Part shown: piece after piece, positions 43,223 to 54,886 of the stretch
Numbering within the stretch: position 1 is the stretch's first letter
Layout: each line of letters begins with the position of its first letter
NCBI GenBank assembly: GCA_001599915.1
Contig: BCIG01000020.1
Span: 459,416 to 523,415 of the forward strand
Reading direction: 5' to 3'
Length of the DNA: 64,000 nucleotides
Source: Symbiotaphrina buchneri
Lineage: Eukaryota; Ascomycota; Symbiotaphrinales; Symbiotaphrinaceae
Position numbers and translations under genes: made by a program
The notes under the pieces: model-generated
Databases searched by the model: none
Told to the model about the DNA's origin: nothing
What the model saw: the letters and a program-made list of their open reading frames with translations, nothing else

Positions 43223-44982
43223 AGGTTTTCCGTGATTGAGATATCTCACGGCCGAGCCTTGCTTGAGAAGGCTCAATCGGTCCATCATTTGCTTTTTCAC
43301 GTCGCTGTGCATAAGAGCGTCACGTTTTGATTTTGCTGCTCCTCGGTTTTATGCCTTTTACGCATTACGACCCTACTACGGACGGACGGAATTCTACAGA
43401 AGGACACCCACGATGGCAAGAGTGAACTTGGAATAGAATTTGGACGGGAATTGGAAAACACGGAAAAAGGGTCACGACGGTCTCTACCTGGCATTTTTGG
43501 TTCTCTTCACGTTGAAATGTATATCTTTGCATGTATCCCTCTGCTGCCTTCAGCTATGGATCCCTTTATGGGGGTTCATTGCTGAGCGTCGTAGCTGGGA
43601 AAACTTAATTAATGTAATTAAGGAAGGAGAACTCTTGGTTAGCTAGTTTAGCATATAGCCTTCTGCTTTTGGAAGGGCGAGGAAATCTGAATATTTTGAA
43701 AGCAGGAATATGGTCATGCTGCTGCCTGCTTGTATGGCATGGAATGTCTGCTGCTTCTCGTGATATCAATGATAATACTCGTGGTCGCGGTAAGGTTACC
43801 TGCATACACACAAGCATGCATGGACACACTGCATAAGTCGAGGGAACCATCTCAGTGAGACCCCGACACCCTCGCACACGCACACACGGCTGCCCGCATG
43901 AAGAAAACCGGAAAATTAAGGCAAGGCAGGGAGGGACCCGGAGAGTTGGTTTCGTGCGACTGCAGATCCCGAAGCAAGCAAGCAAGCAAGCATTCAAGCA
44001 GATCTACTTAGGAGCAGGTGCAGTATCTTTTTCGCCTCCGTCCGGACTTACCCTTTCTCTGCCTTACACAGCCTCGTGAGCATACGGAACTAGATGGCTG
44101 GGGAATTATGGGGATGGATGGATATGTCGCGTGTGACTGACGACGTCCGGTTTGGTCAGGGAGAACACATGGACCGCATGGACGGCGGGGTGGGTTCGGG
44201 GTGTTGCTAAATATAGAAAGCTTCTTGAGGGATGGGATGGGATTAGGGTTTTCGGAGCTCAGAACACGAAAAGATAGATGGGCAGACCAGACATTCTTTT
44301 GGCCTTGTGATTGTCTGTACGGTAACTACTTGGTTGCCACTGTCCTGTTCAGCCATCTCCTCCTGAGGACTGGGTCATGCCGGAGAAAAGAACGAGAGAG
44401 CACCAGGCATGACGTAGGCAGAACAGGGCAGGTCATCCTCAACCTGAAACGAGGAGAATACGCGCCTCGCAAGGTGCAGCCAGATTGCCGAGCTCTAGCC
44501 GTCACAGAAAAATTGCCGGATGATCATCCAGTCCTGCAGAGTCCAGCCATCCCGCTGCCGGCATACTGCCAAGTTTCGCACCAGCACCGCCTCCTTCCAG
44601 AAACCTAACCTTATTCAACGCCAAGGCCTGTTTCACCATGGAGCAGGCATGATGCTTGTTCCAAGGCGTTATGCGCCGCCCCGTGACGCCGTTGGAAACA
44701 GGAAAATGCACGATCAATGATGCAATTACGATGAACGGTTGAAGTCCAAAGAGCAGCTGACTTAAGCCTGAGACGGCCCGGTCAAGCGGATCAAGGACAG
44801 ACCGCAACGACGTTTTTACAAGAAACAGGAATATGTGAGCGGAGAAAAGAGTTTGATTGCACGCAACGGGTATCCCTAAAGTAACATCATGCCGCCCCTA
44901 TGGTGCGCCCATCGCTATGTACCGGCCGTCCAAAGGCCTAGTTCCCAAATGCTGCACCGGCGAGCCAAAATTGCCGCCACCC
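43223..44982. other. Intergenic with a short AAGC microsatellite
   Basis: 1.76 kb between the convergent PIR and kinase genes. An (AAGC)n run of about five units lies at 43972-43993. Open frames are short and low in protein-like content. No RNA gene recognised. Confidence 0.45.
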
Positions 44983-47202
44983 TCAGCCTGATCGGCTGCG
45001 GGTGTGGGAAAGCGGGACAGAAGTGGTGGGGCTCGAAGCCCAGCTATTCCGCTCCTTGACGTCGGCGAGCAACGATTCGAGGCGTCCTCTCACCTCCTTG
45101 CACCGGAGGCGACGCCTGGGGTCCGCATGGACCATGTCCGAGATGCAATTTCGGAGGCTGCCGGTGCGGTCGCCTACGCGGGTGGAAAAGTCTGCAGGGA
45201 ACCGCCCCTTGTGCAGGTCGCTCAAGACGGCGTGACGCTCCATTTCTAGTGATGATCAGTCAGTAGAGCATAATGGTAAAGCATTGTGGATGAAGGACGT
45301 ACTGGTTCTGAAGGCATAGAGCATCTCCAGCGTCATAACCCCAAGAGCGAACACATCATCGGTTTCGTCGGAAGGAGAAGATGGGACAGGCGGACGATAC
45401 AACTCTGTCCCCACCTGATGTACCTTGGTCGTAGGAGAGAGAAGAGGGCTCCCCACGTTGGCTTCAAAGGATGTGGACGCTGATGGTACAGGCTCAGAGC
45501 TTGTAGGTGGAACAGAAGCGGTCACCAGGCCAAAATCCCCGATCTTCGGAATAACGAACACCTCGCTGGCAGCTTTGTTTTCGTGTGAGTTGCAGACACT
45601 GCAAGGTCTGACTTTAACTATCCCATGTTCGTGCTGGTCCTGAGCAATGGCAAGGAATATATTAGACGGCTTTAAGTCGCGGTGAATGACTTTCTTGCGG
45701 TGAAGGTACTCAACGCCTGACAAAACTGCTAGCATCATCTCTAAAGCGGGTTCGATGTGAAAGCAGTGAGACAAAGTCGTCCCCAGCTCCGAAGGTTGCT
45801 GCCCCTCTGGTGCGGACAGATACATTGCTAACGTTGTGGGGTGTACTGCCATTTGAATGAAAAGGGTGACCGTAAGACCCATATTGTCGCTGTTTGCTCG
45901 TGGCCGAGGAAAGACCCCTCCTTCGGAATTTCGGGGGATGTCAACGGAAGGACTTTCTGATGTCTCGTATGATTCTGTTTCTCCAGCGGAGTTATGAGAG
46001 GGTTTGATATCCACATTCTCGCTCTCGAACGTTCCAGTTTCCGCTACTCCACGAGATGTAGACTTTAGGCTAGCCCGTCTTTGGTCACCTTGCGTAGGCC
46101 TCGTCTCGTCCTCTGAGACTTCTCCGAATACCACATCATCTTCTTCATGAGAAAATACGTCGCCTCCTCCGCTTTGGTCCAGGTCCGCATCGAAGATGAG
46201 AGGTTCTCCGTTATCCGAGTGTTGATCCTCGAGCATTCTACGAGGCGACTCCAGCGGTTGTTGAGAGATTGTAGACATTACTCCATTCGTTTCGGCCCAA
46301 GCTGTGTGATAACGAACGACGTTCTCATGCTCGAATTTCGCCATCGCCCTGATCTCTCGAAGTATATCTTCTTCTTTCAGGCCTTTCGCTTGTAAGCGTC
46401 GCAAGTGCCTCTCTTTGAGCGGAATCTTCTTCACAGCATATAGCTGGTCATCCAACTTATTCTTTGCAAGGTAGACTTTGCCGTAGCCGCCTTTCCCGAG
46501 CATTTCGATCTCCTGAAATTCATTTGCATACCGTGAGGGACGGAGGAGTGGGTTTTGAGATAAGGACATCTGAGATGAGAACGATGACGCGAGATCCTGG
46601 AATGCCCAGCCTTGCACCTGTCCCTCAACGCTTGTTCCTGGTGTGAGTGATGCAGTTTGGAACTCCGGGAGTAGAGCTCTAGACCGAGGAATCTGTCTGG
46701 CTGTCGAGGAACCCGCCGCCACTGCAACTTGCTGTTGGTGGCTGGCGCCACGCTCCTTGTCTGTTGTAAGTCCCCTAAGACGCTGAGAAATGTCTGCACG
46801 CAATGGAGCCATTCCCGGATTCTCAAGCCCAGCACCAATGGCGCCCACAGCACTTAGTTCCTGCGAAACTGTCAAAAACTTTGCACTTGCACGTTCTCGC
46901 ACTTCCGGTGAGTCCAGGGTATAGCCAGGGAGTTCCTCCATCGCCCATCTATAAGCAGCGTCCTCCAGGACAGCACTGAACAACATTTGTGCTTGGGTTT
47001 CTCGATCCACATATGATACAGGAGGGGCCGTCCCTGAGGCCAAAGCTACGGAAAGCAGACTCGATTCGCCACGTACTTGATTATTGCCAGACGAGGACAT
47101 TTCAGCCTCTTCGTTGATCGATTTGTCGGTGTACTCATCGCCGGACGTGGCTTCTGGAGTCGACGTAGAGGTATCCTCACCCGGGCCCCGGAAGAAAGAC
47201 AT
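44983..47202 (-). CDS. eIF2-alpha kinase, HRI/PERK type
   Basis: Exons 47202-45303 and 45245-44983; 720 residues. The N-terminal 225 residues are poorly conserved. The kinase domain starts at EIEMLGKGGYGKVYLAKNKL (about 232) with the ATP lysine in YAVKKI (about 258). An acidic insert of about 130 residues separates the lobes, the hallmark of eIF2-alpha kinases. The catalytic loop is VIHRDLKPSNIFLAIAQD (about 505), the magnesium motif DFGLVTA (about 556), then VGTELYRPP and FALGVMTLEMLYAF. The 57-bp intron joins FRTK to MERHAVLSDLHKG. These kinases halt translation initiation under stress by phosphorylating eIF2-alpha; without RWD or HisRS domains this is not Gcn2. The activating signal is unknown. 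I chose MSFFRGPGE as start; an in-frame ATG 57 bases upstream exists. Confidence 0.88.
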
Positions 47203-48775
47203 GGTTGCGGGGCAAAACACAAGATCAACGGGGGAACAAGTTGAGAATGGATGAAACAAGGTGGTAGGGACTGTAGGATGACTTTAAGACTTCCTCCACA
47301 TCGGGGTTCTCGGGTTGCCGCTGCAGAAGTTGAAGGAGACCAGGATGACTTTGAGAGAGCAAGTGGAAACTTTCAAAACGTTCTCGAGCGAAGCGTGCCT
47401 AGAGATCTCTTTGGCGTGCTCTCGGCGACGACTCAGCGAGTCAAGGAAGTTGCCATATGACGCCTATCGAGGACGATATCCTCTTGGGCGATATCCTCTC
47501 CCAAAGCTTTCGATATATTAGACAGACGGCATCAAGAGTGACGCCTCGCACAAGGTGCGACGGCGACGCTCAGCCCTTGCCCAGGAGCACCAAAGTGCTC
47601 AAGGGCATATAACGCGAAGATACATGATTAGAGCAGATGTCTGAAGTATCACCTTTGATTGATCGAAGGGCTGATTGATCTAGGCAGCTGGGCGTCAATC
47701 TTGGTGTTGACGCACCAATCTGTCTTTTACGAGGCACAGTGACGCACGCGACGAACATGATGCTGTGAACCACAGAACCCTGAAGCTAAGCCCTGCGCTA
47801 GGAAGAATATTGATCCGACATTGGAGCTCAACATCGCTATGTGATAGGATGGAGATCTTCCAGTCATCCGCAAAAACGGTCTGATATGAATAAATTCATT
47901 GGGAAAGAATGTAGGTAACATAAGATTGACATAGCCGGTCATTTTCTACGAACTTAACGGGTCTGGGAACGTGCAGCGTAAGCGATAAGACATGTTGACT
48001 CACGCTGTATTCGGCCATTGCTGATACTCCACGGCCGTCTTCGCTATACAGAGGTGATATAGACAACGGCCCCAGTCAGCTTGGAAAAAGGCACTTTGGG
48101 GGTGTGTCAATTAGAGAGTCATCATTTCCTGTTTAGCCAAGGGGACCTTATTGTGATTGATGTGAGCAGAACCTTCCTTCATTATATGGACAGGAAACAC
48201 TGCGACATAAAACTCGATTACTGTTGTACATCGGAAACTGAGTGTGTAAATCTACAATGTACACGAGCCATACTTCATACTTTCAAGGGGCCTTATATCG
48301 TGTGGATCTGTTGATGCTGCGAGGCCAGAATATGCCGCTATCCCATGTAAAAGCCAACTGCGGAGACAATAGACAATTTCGCCTAGCGAAAATGCTGCCC
48401 TGTGTTTGAATTTATCTCGTTGTTCCAGACTTAATCGAGCGTAGCCGTAGAGAAACGCTGAGATTTTTGAAGAGACCAGGCGGTTCACTCTTGCTAGATC
48501 CCGTACTCGAACCTTTCCGGGCAAATCGGATCGAGGGGATTTCCGGGTCCTGCCAAGGCCGCTTAGTCATGCTCCCCTGAGCTCTCGAAGCTCACTAGAA
48601 AGTTTTCCTAGTTTGATGTTCGCCGCCTCCACGAACTCGAGCGATCACACGACTGTTGCCAGTGACTCTTCAATCCAGCCTTCTGTGCCCATTCTGAGCA
48701 CCTCTGATAGCGTGTGATGCTATCGAGTGCTTACTGCAGTGCTCAAAGTGCTATCACTGGAAGGAAGGGGTCAGA
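47203..48775. promoter_or_regulatory. Divergent intergenic region between the eIF2-alpha kinase and rpo41
   Basis: 1.57 kb. A short direct repeat, cgatatcctct, occurs twice near 47472-47500. No coding or RNA gene was recognised; short frames on both strands are not protein-like. Confidence 0.45.
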
Positions 48776-51700
48776 ATGTTGGGACGGGCATTGCGGCGAG
48801 AGGCGCAACAAAACACTCGCCTGCAGCTGAGATGCCCCCAAGAATATATCCAACTTCCTTGGCTGTATCCTTCAGCATTAAGATATGATATACAGCAACG
48901 GCAACATGCGACAACGGCGTTGCGGCGGCTGAACAGGATTCGGTCAAAGCAGGGTGATGGCTATGTTCGGGCTACCAAGGTCGGCCGGCGATGTCTTGCC
49001 ACTGCAGCATCGCAACCCCAAGTCTCGTTCAATCAATATGTTCCTTTCGAAGGCTTAGAATCCTCGACCGGCTCATATCCTGTCCATCAGCAGCATGACC
49101 GTCTCAGTTTAATTCCCCCTCTGGATCGCGATTCGCTTCTTATCCTTCCTGTGGAGACAGCAACATCCGACATACGACATTGGAAGCTGAAACAGGGCGT
49201 CAAAGGCGACGGAGCGGATATTCAGACTGCCCTTGATGCATCATTAAGAGCTGGACGGTTGGAGAGGGCGGAAGAGCTCTTCGCTCGACTTCTTGAATTT
49301 TACCTTCCGACATCCTCAGAACTGCGGGAAGCTACGAATAGCTACATTCAGATGGTCATAGATTGCTCTCTCAGGACACGGAATATCAAGGCGTTCCATG
49401 GGGTGCAGAAGCTTTTCGAGTTACGATTGCGACGCAGTGGCATTGCGGTCACCGCCGCGACATACGCTATGTTGATCAAAGGTTCCCTGCAATTTTTGCA
49501 AGGGCCGAGAAAGGAACGTACTGTGAGAAGATATATGGATATGGCGAAAGATAATGGTCACGAGATGGAACTGCTAAGCCTCGACATCTTATCAGCGGCC
49601 GAACTCTATGCGGTGACCGAAATCTGCCCCACAGAATTTGACCGGCCCTCGGAGGGGTTTGCAAAGTTCTTTGAGTCGATGAGAGAAGTGGAGGAGGATA
49701 CATATACACCACCAGTCCCTCAGTCTCCAACAGAGGTCGATCAGAGTCCGTTGCCAGAAGTACGCTCTACAGAGCAGAGTGGTGGTGGCCTCCGATCAGT
49801 CAAGAGGTCACTTTCGGTATTCTCAGATAATACGGATTTGGAGTATCCCGAGCAGATGGAAGGGACTAAAGAGGAGAAGGACCATGCCTATGCGATGATG
49901 AGGCAGAAGCGACTTGAGGACGATGCCATTCAAGCAGCTATAGAGCGCTGGAGAGAAGACAACGAGAATATGAAGAAGTTCGGCGTGACCCCAGTAGTTG
50001 ATACTAAGCCCATTGGTGCTCTGATGTGGGATTGGTATCAAGCCTTACTTCCGGTGGTCAGAAAAGAGTTCAGGGAGATTGCCATATCCGAAGCAAAACC
50101 TGATAAAAATGAAACAGATCTGGAGAGATGTCTATATGGGCCTTCCTTGATGGAGCTCCCTGCGGAAAAGTTGTCCGCGGTAGTCGTTATGGAGATGGTC
50201 CGGCTCTTTGCCGCCCAAAAGAAGTCTATGCGACAACCTACCGCCGCTGTTGTTCGTTTGATTGCCAAAGCTATAGAAGATGAGGCAATGGCATATTCGA
50301 TGAAAGTGGAGAAAGTCAAGGGCTACTCAAACCTGAAGAATATGACAAGCAACCAGAAGAGGATGGCTCTGACTAATTATTTGAAGGATAAGCAAGCAGG
50401 GTCAAAACCTTCGGTAATGAACTCGCTGACCGATGATCCTGCTGTACAAATCGCAACGCCGATGAAAGAATGGACTCGAACGGTTAGAATAAAGATTGGG
50501 GCTGTCGCGACTTCTTGGGTTCTTCAAGTGGCGGAGATAACGGTCGAAAGGACACACCCGACGACTGGTAGGAAAGTCACAACAAGGCAGCCAGCTTTCA
50601 ATAAATCTTACATCCATCAAGGAGGAAAGAAAGTTGGTGTCATCCTGATGCATTCCGATTTGGAGATGAAGCTTGCTTCTGAACCAGTCTCGAGCGTCAT
50701 TGCAAAGTATTTACCGATGGTTGTCGAACCACTGAAATGGAAGGGATTGAAGGAAGGCGGCTTTCTTACCGGCGGAAACAACTCGATTCGAATCGTTGGT
50801 GGCAATGCTGATCAACTCGAGTATATTCGTGCGGCAGGTCGAAGAGGTGATATGGATAGAGTCTATGCAGGCTTGGATGTGCTTGGAAAGACTGCTTGGC
50901 GCATCAATCGACCTGTTCTCGAAGTCATGTTGGAAGTGTGGAATAGGGGTGAGGCCCTTGCCAAAATTCCACCACTCAACCCATCGAAAGATATACCCCC
51001 GGAGCCTCCACAGTCCGCCGGCTACAATGAACGGAAAAAGTGGGCGAGGGAGGTAGCAGACGTTCAGAACAAAGCTGCAAGTTTGCATTCCCAACGCTGT
51101 TATCAAAATTTTCAGCTTGAGATTGCGCGAGCTTTTGCCAAGGAGTCTCGCTTCTACTTTCCTCACAACATGGACTTTCGTGGACGTGCTTATCCTATTC
51201 CACCATATTTCAATCATATGGCTGCCGATAATTGCCGTGGTCTGCTTGTTTTTGCGGAGGGGAAGCAACTTGGTTCAGCTGGTCTCGGCTGGCTCAAAGT
51301 CCATCTCTCCAACGTTTTCGGGTATGACAAGGCGAGTTTCTCTGAACGACAAGACTTTGTCATGGAGCATCTACCTGATATATACGATTCCGCCCTGAAT
51401 CCTTTGACCGGCAGACGATGGTGGCTGAAGGCCGAGGATCCCTGGCAGTGTTTGGCTGCTTGTATGGAATTGCGTGCGGCTCTCGATTCACCAGATCCCA
51501 CACGTTTCGTCTCGCGTTTGCCTGTACATCAGGATGGTACTTGCAACGGATTACAGCATTATGCGGCATTGGGAGGAGATGCGTGGGGCGCTGCACAGGT
51601 CAATCTTGAGCCTGGCGATCGACCAGCAGACGTCTACTCTGGCGTTGCTGATCTTGTACGGCAAGAGGTGAAGAAAGATGCAAAGGAAGGGCTTGAGGCT

Positions 51701-53059
51701 GCCGTGATCATGCAAGATCGTATCACCAGGAAGGTCGTCAAGCAAACGGTGATGACAAACGTTTATGGTGTTACATTTATTGGGGCTCGGGATCAAGTCG
51801 CAAGACAATTGCATGATTCCATGCCGGATTTCAAACATCCAACCGAAGATCACAGATCGCTCTCGTATTATATCGCCAAAAAGATCTTCAATGCTCTTTC
51901 GACGATGTTTCAGGGTGCTCATAAGATTCAGTATTGGTTCGGGGAATGCGCTGATCGGATTTCATCGGCTTTGACCGCTGAACAGATCGACCGATTGGAA
52001 GCCGACCACTTGGAGCTCACGAAAACGGACGGAAATAGGAGTGTAGGAAAGAAAACGGGCAGAAAGGCAAAAGCCCTAAATGCTGAGGAAAGTTACAAAC
52101 AGTCGGTCATCTGGACCACACCTCTGAAGATGCCTGTTGTTCAACCATATCGGAAACCGTACCGTCGGGCAGTGGAGACTTGCCTTCAGCGTGTCCGTCT
52201 TGTGGAACCTAGCCGATATGATCCGGTGAATAAGCGCGAGCAGCTACAGGGGTTCCCGCCAAACTTCATTCATTCTCTGGATGCCACTCACATGTTTTTA
52301 TCAGCTTTGAAATGCGACGAATTGGGGCTTACCTTTGCGGCTGTGCATGACTCATTCTGGACTCATGCGGCTACTGTGAACGATATGAGCAGAGTCCTGA
52401 GGGAGGCGTTTACTCGCATCCATGGCGAAGACATTGTCAATCGGCTTGCAGAGGAATTCAAGGCGCGGTACAAAGATTCCATCTTCATGGCCCCTGTCCC
52501 AAAAGACAGCATTGTTGGCAACAAGATTACAGAATGGCGTGTGAAAAACCCGATGACGAGGAATGAAGAACTCTTCCTAGAACGGAAGCGACAGCGTCTG
52601 CTGAACTCCGAGGATCCGGCAGAGCAGGAAGAAGGCCGAGCCATTGTCACACCTGCAGTCATCTTTCAATCGTCAGCAGGACCCGAGGATATCATGGCCC
52701 CTCAAGAGCTGGAAGGCAGTTTGATAGGGGAAATTCAGGAGCGAGAGGCGAAAGCGGCTGTGGAGGCAGATCCGCTAGAGCGCGACGAGTTGGGCACGTT
52801 GGCACCTGTTGTGGAAGAGGAAACATCGGTGGCAGCGGACTTGGACGTCGTTGCCGACGTTGAAGATGCGCAGGAAGCGTCGATTGAGAAATGGTTGGAC
52901 CCTCTTCACCCGGAGTTCCGGGGGAAGAAGTCGAAGAAGGCCGCTCAGCAATATCCAAAGAAGGTCAGCTTCTGGCTACCATTTTCGGTGCCGCCTGTCC
53001 CGGAAAAAGGGGACTGGGATATCAAGAAGATCAAGGACAGCACGTACTTTTTCAATTAG
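48776..53059 (+). CDS. rpo41: Mitochondrial DNA-directed RNA polymerase (T7-like)
   Basis: Single exon, 1427 residues. The N-terminus (MLGRALRREAQQNTRLQLRC) is a mitochondrial presequence. The catalytic core carries the single-subunit polymerase motifs: MDFRGRAYPIPPYFNH (about 798), VHQDGTCNGLQHYAALGGD with the first catalytic aspartate (about 919), VVKQTVMTNVYGVTFIGARD (O helix, about 985), FPPNFIHSLDATHMF and HDSFWTHA with the second aspartate (about 1190). It transcribes mitochondrial DNA; the Neurospora orthologue is cyt-5. The C-terminal 200 residues form an acidic, low-complexity extension before a short conserved end (PEKGDWDIKKIKDSTYFFN). Phage-like ancestry is a general property of this host enzyme. 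Confidence 0.96.
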   Translation: MLGRALRREAQQNTRLQLRCPQEYIQLPWLYPSALRYDIQQRQHATTALRRLNRIRSKQGDGYVRATKVGRRCLATAASQPQVSFNQYVPFEGLESSTGSYPVHQQHDRLSLIPPLDRDSLLILPVETATSDIRHWKLKQGVKGDGADIQTALDASLRAGRLERAEELFARLLEFYLPTSSELREATNSYIQMVIDCSLRTRNIKAFHGVQKLFELRLRRSGIAVTAATYAMLIKGSLQFLQGPRKERTVRRYMDMAKDNGHEMELLSLDILSAAELYAVTEICPTEFDRPSEGFAKFFESMREVEEDTYTPPVPQSPTEVDQSPLPEVRSTEQSGGGLRSVKRSLSVFSDNTDLEYPEQMEGTKEEKDHAYAMMRQKRLEDDAIQAAIERWREDNENMKKFGVTPVVDTKPIGALMWDWYQALLPVVRKEFREIAISEAKPDKNETDLERCLYGPSLMELPAEKLSAVVVMEMVRLFAAQKKSMRQPTAAVVRLIAKAIEDEAMAYSMKVEKVKGYSNLKNMTSNQKRMALTNYLKDKQAGSKPSVMNSLTDDPAVQIATPMKEWTRTVRIKIGAVATSWVLQVAEITVERTHPTTGRKVTTRQPAFNKSYIHQGGKKVGVILMHSDLEMKLASEPVSSVIAKYLPMVVEPLKWKGLKEGGFLTGGNNSIRIVGGNADQLEYIRAAGRRGDMDRVYAGLDVLGKTAWRINRPVLEVMLEVWNRGEALAKIPPLNPSKDIPPEPPQSAGYNERKKWAREVADVQNKAASLHSQRCYQNFQLEIARAFAKESRFYFPHNMDFRGRAYPIPPYFNHMAADNCRGLLVFAEGKQLGSAGLGWLKVHLSNVFGYDKASFSERQDFVMEHLPDIYDSALNPLTGRRWWLKAEDPWQCLAACMELRAALDSPDPTRFVSRLPVHQDGTCNGLQHYAALGGDAWGAAQVNLEPGDRPADVYSGVADLVRQEVKKDAKEGLEAAVIMQDRITRKVVKQTVMTNVYGVTFIGARDQVARQLHDSMPDFKHPTEDHRSLSYYIAKKIFNALSTMFQGAHKIQYWFGECADRISSALTAEQIDRLEADHLELTKTDGNRSVGKKTGRKAKALNAEESYKQSVIWTTPLKMPVVQPYRKPYRRAVETCLQRVRLVEPSRYDPVNKREQLQGFPPNFIHSLDATHMFLSALKCDELGLTFAAVHDSFWTHAATVNDMSRVLREAFTRIHGEDIVNRLAEEFKARYKDSIFMAPVPKDSIVGNKITEWRVKNPMTRNEELFLERKRQRLLNSEDPAEQEEGRAIVTPAVIFQSSAGPEDIMAPQELEGSLIGEIQEREAKAAVEADPLERDELGTLAPVVEEETSVAADLDVVADVEDAQEASIEKWLDPLHPEFRGKKSKKAAQQYPKKVSFWLPFSVPPVPEKGDWDIKKIKDSTYFFN

Positions 53060-53603
53060 GTCACTGGCCGTGGCCTGGCATCGTCGGATACTGCATTTCC
53101 TTTCAAATTTTGTTTTATCAAAGGCATCAGCGGATGGCATTTTGGAGCACTTGGGCATTTATCATGGAGTTTCCTGGGTTGCATATGGCAGGTCTTGCAT
53201 TGGCGAGGATGTCGGTGGGAAAAGCGGATCATATCACTTGTGGTTTGAGCGCCATTCGAGCATAGCGCAGAATTCTTGTGACCATAGGTTGAATATCTAC
53301 AATTATCTTCACCAAAACTCCTGATGATGCTCCTATATCCACGCTCTCGTGAAGATATGCTTCGTGCTGCTTCGCAGTTCCTACTCTGCGGTGCGATGTC
53401 GTTCCGGTCTAAAACTCTGGGCGTCAAAAGGCTGCCTTTTGACGCCAAGGCATAACCTCAACCTTAAGTTCTACCTCGGTGCTGGAGCTGCACTCCTCCG
53501 GTATCGAGATATCTGCGCCAATCAGCAACTCAAATTCCTGTATGCGCCCGGGGAACTCACCCATTTGCAATTGATATCCACGTCTGTCCACCTGTGAAGA
53601 GCA
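53060..53603. promoter_or_regulatory. rpo41 3' flank and promoter of the LAMTOR5-like gene
   Basis: 544 bp between two plus-strand genes. Nothing else recognised. Confidence 0.45.
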
Positions 53604-54130
53604 ATGGAGCCGGACGAGATCCAGCAATGGCTATCGAGCGCGTGAGTACTCCAAGCTCTCCTTTAAGCCTGCGCGGGGTTGGGGGATCCCGGTCCTATCA
53701 CTGGAGAGGGGGGGAGAGAGTTCCAGACATGCGCTCCCAATATCATACCGAAAAGTACCCACTGACTTCCTCTCGTTCGCGCAGGATGGACGGCGAAGAC
53801 ATTGCCGGCGCAATGCTCATCGACTCGCGCTACGGGCTGTGTCTGGGCAGTACGTTTTCCCTTCCCCTTCCTCTCCCTCCTCCCCCTCTTTTCCCTCTTC
53901 CTCTTCCTCTCTCCTCAAACTCAGACTAAATCCTTCTCTTTCCGTACACAACAGAACGCGGCATCCCCCTCCCCAGCGACGCCCCGCTTCTAGTCGAGGC
54001 CGCGCGCGAGGCCGTCGACGCGCAGAAAGGTACTGGAGCCGTGGCATATGAGGGAAGTACGGTTCTATTGAGGAGGGTGGATCCGGAGACGCTCGTTGCG
54101 GTCTTTAAAAGGCATGCTGCGGAGGAGTGA
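53604..54130 (+). CDS. LAMTOR5/HBXIP-like roadblock protein
   Basis: Three short exons (53604-53641, 53785-53849, 53955-54130), 92 residues. It begins MEPDEIQQWLSSAMDGEDIA and continues GAMLIDSRYGLCLGKRGIPL, VEAAREAVDAQKG, and VLLRRVDPETLVAVFKRH. This matches the pattern of LAMTOR5: a helix, then 'vLxxDxxGLxLG', a helix, and a strand with a conserved VAVxK-like end. In animals LAMTOR5 is a Ragulator subunit that anchors Rag GTPases and TORC1 at lysosomes. In fungi the matching vacuolar EGO complex is less well described. The gene is easily missed because no exon exceeds 60 codons. Homology is inferred from motif order and size, not from a search. Confidence 0.7.
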
Positions 54131-54202
54131 AGGGGTGAAGGGGGGAGAGAGGGGATTGGGCGTCTGTGGTGCTTTGGGATTTGGCACTTGGTGCATGGCG
54201 AT

Positions 54203-54234
54203 TGGTGAATGGTGAATGGCGAATGGCGAATGGG
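54203..54234. repeat. Short 7-bp tandem repeat
   Basis: Four near-perfect copies of (T/C)GAATGG in a row in the 3' flank of the LAMTOR5-like gene. Probably simple sequence. Confidence 0.7.
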
Positions 54235-54886
54235 AATACGGAGTTGGAGTTTGAAGATACCTATGGAAACTCCTCCGGCGGGCATGAACGGGTTGCAAAA
54301 AGGGTGCTTCATGATAGTCTGCCGTGCGATGCGTCAAGTCAAATGAATGGCATCATTTCAGTCTGACCAAATCAAATCACATAACCCAATATATCCAAAC
54401 ACTGCATATGCTGCTAGACGGTCTTCGGAGTGATCTTGTATTCTTCTTGTATCTCTTCTCAAAGGGTAATGAATAAAAGATGGTAGCGCTTCAGCAATTG
54501 AAGCCGACGGGAGGCCCTTCCAGGGCCCGTCCAACTTAGTGTGTGTAAGCGTAGATACGCAAGGGTGATATAGTAGTAGCAGCAGCAGCTTCAATGGTAT
54601 CCCGAAATCCAATCCCAAATCCATGTGTAAGTCCAATTTCAAATCCAAAGTCCACTGCAGGCAGGCCTCTCCAAGCAGCCCGAGATCCCCTGGCGCCATC
54701 ATCTCAAAGACAAGCAGCTAAGCAGTCCAAGAGACACACGCCGTGAACCTATCCGTCCATCTGACTCCATCCGTAGACGTGTCCAGCCAACGCCTTCACC
54801 CGAAAAGCGCCCGTCGACACAAGCATTCCAAACCCAACTCCCATCCCCGAACGACGCAAAATCGAAGTCCCCCTATCTGGCGACTT
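54235..54886. other. Intergenic
   Basis: About 650 bp between convergent genes; contains an (AGC)n-like patch (tagtagtagcagcagcagc) near 54569-54590. No gene seen. Confidence 0.45.

Noticed and set aside
42410-43312. 300-codon antisense frame over the PIR gene
   Set aside because: It is the complement of the PIR repeats, biased by codon composition; the sense strand has signal peptide, repeats and the four-Cys domain.
48776-53059. Phage insertion suggested by the T7-like polymerase
   Set aside because: It is the ordinary nuclear gene for mitochondrial RNA polymerase, with a presequence and fungal flanks.
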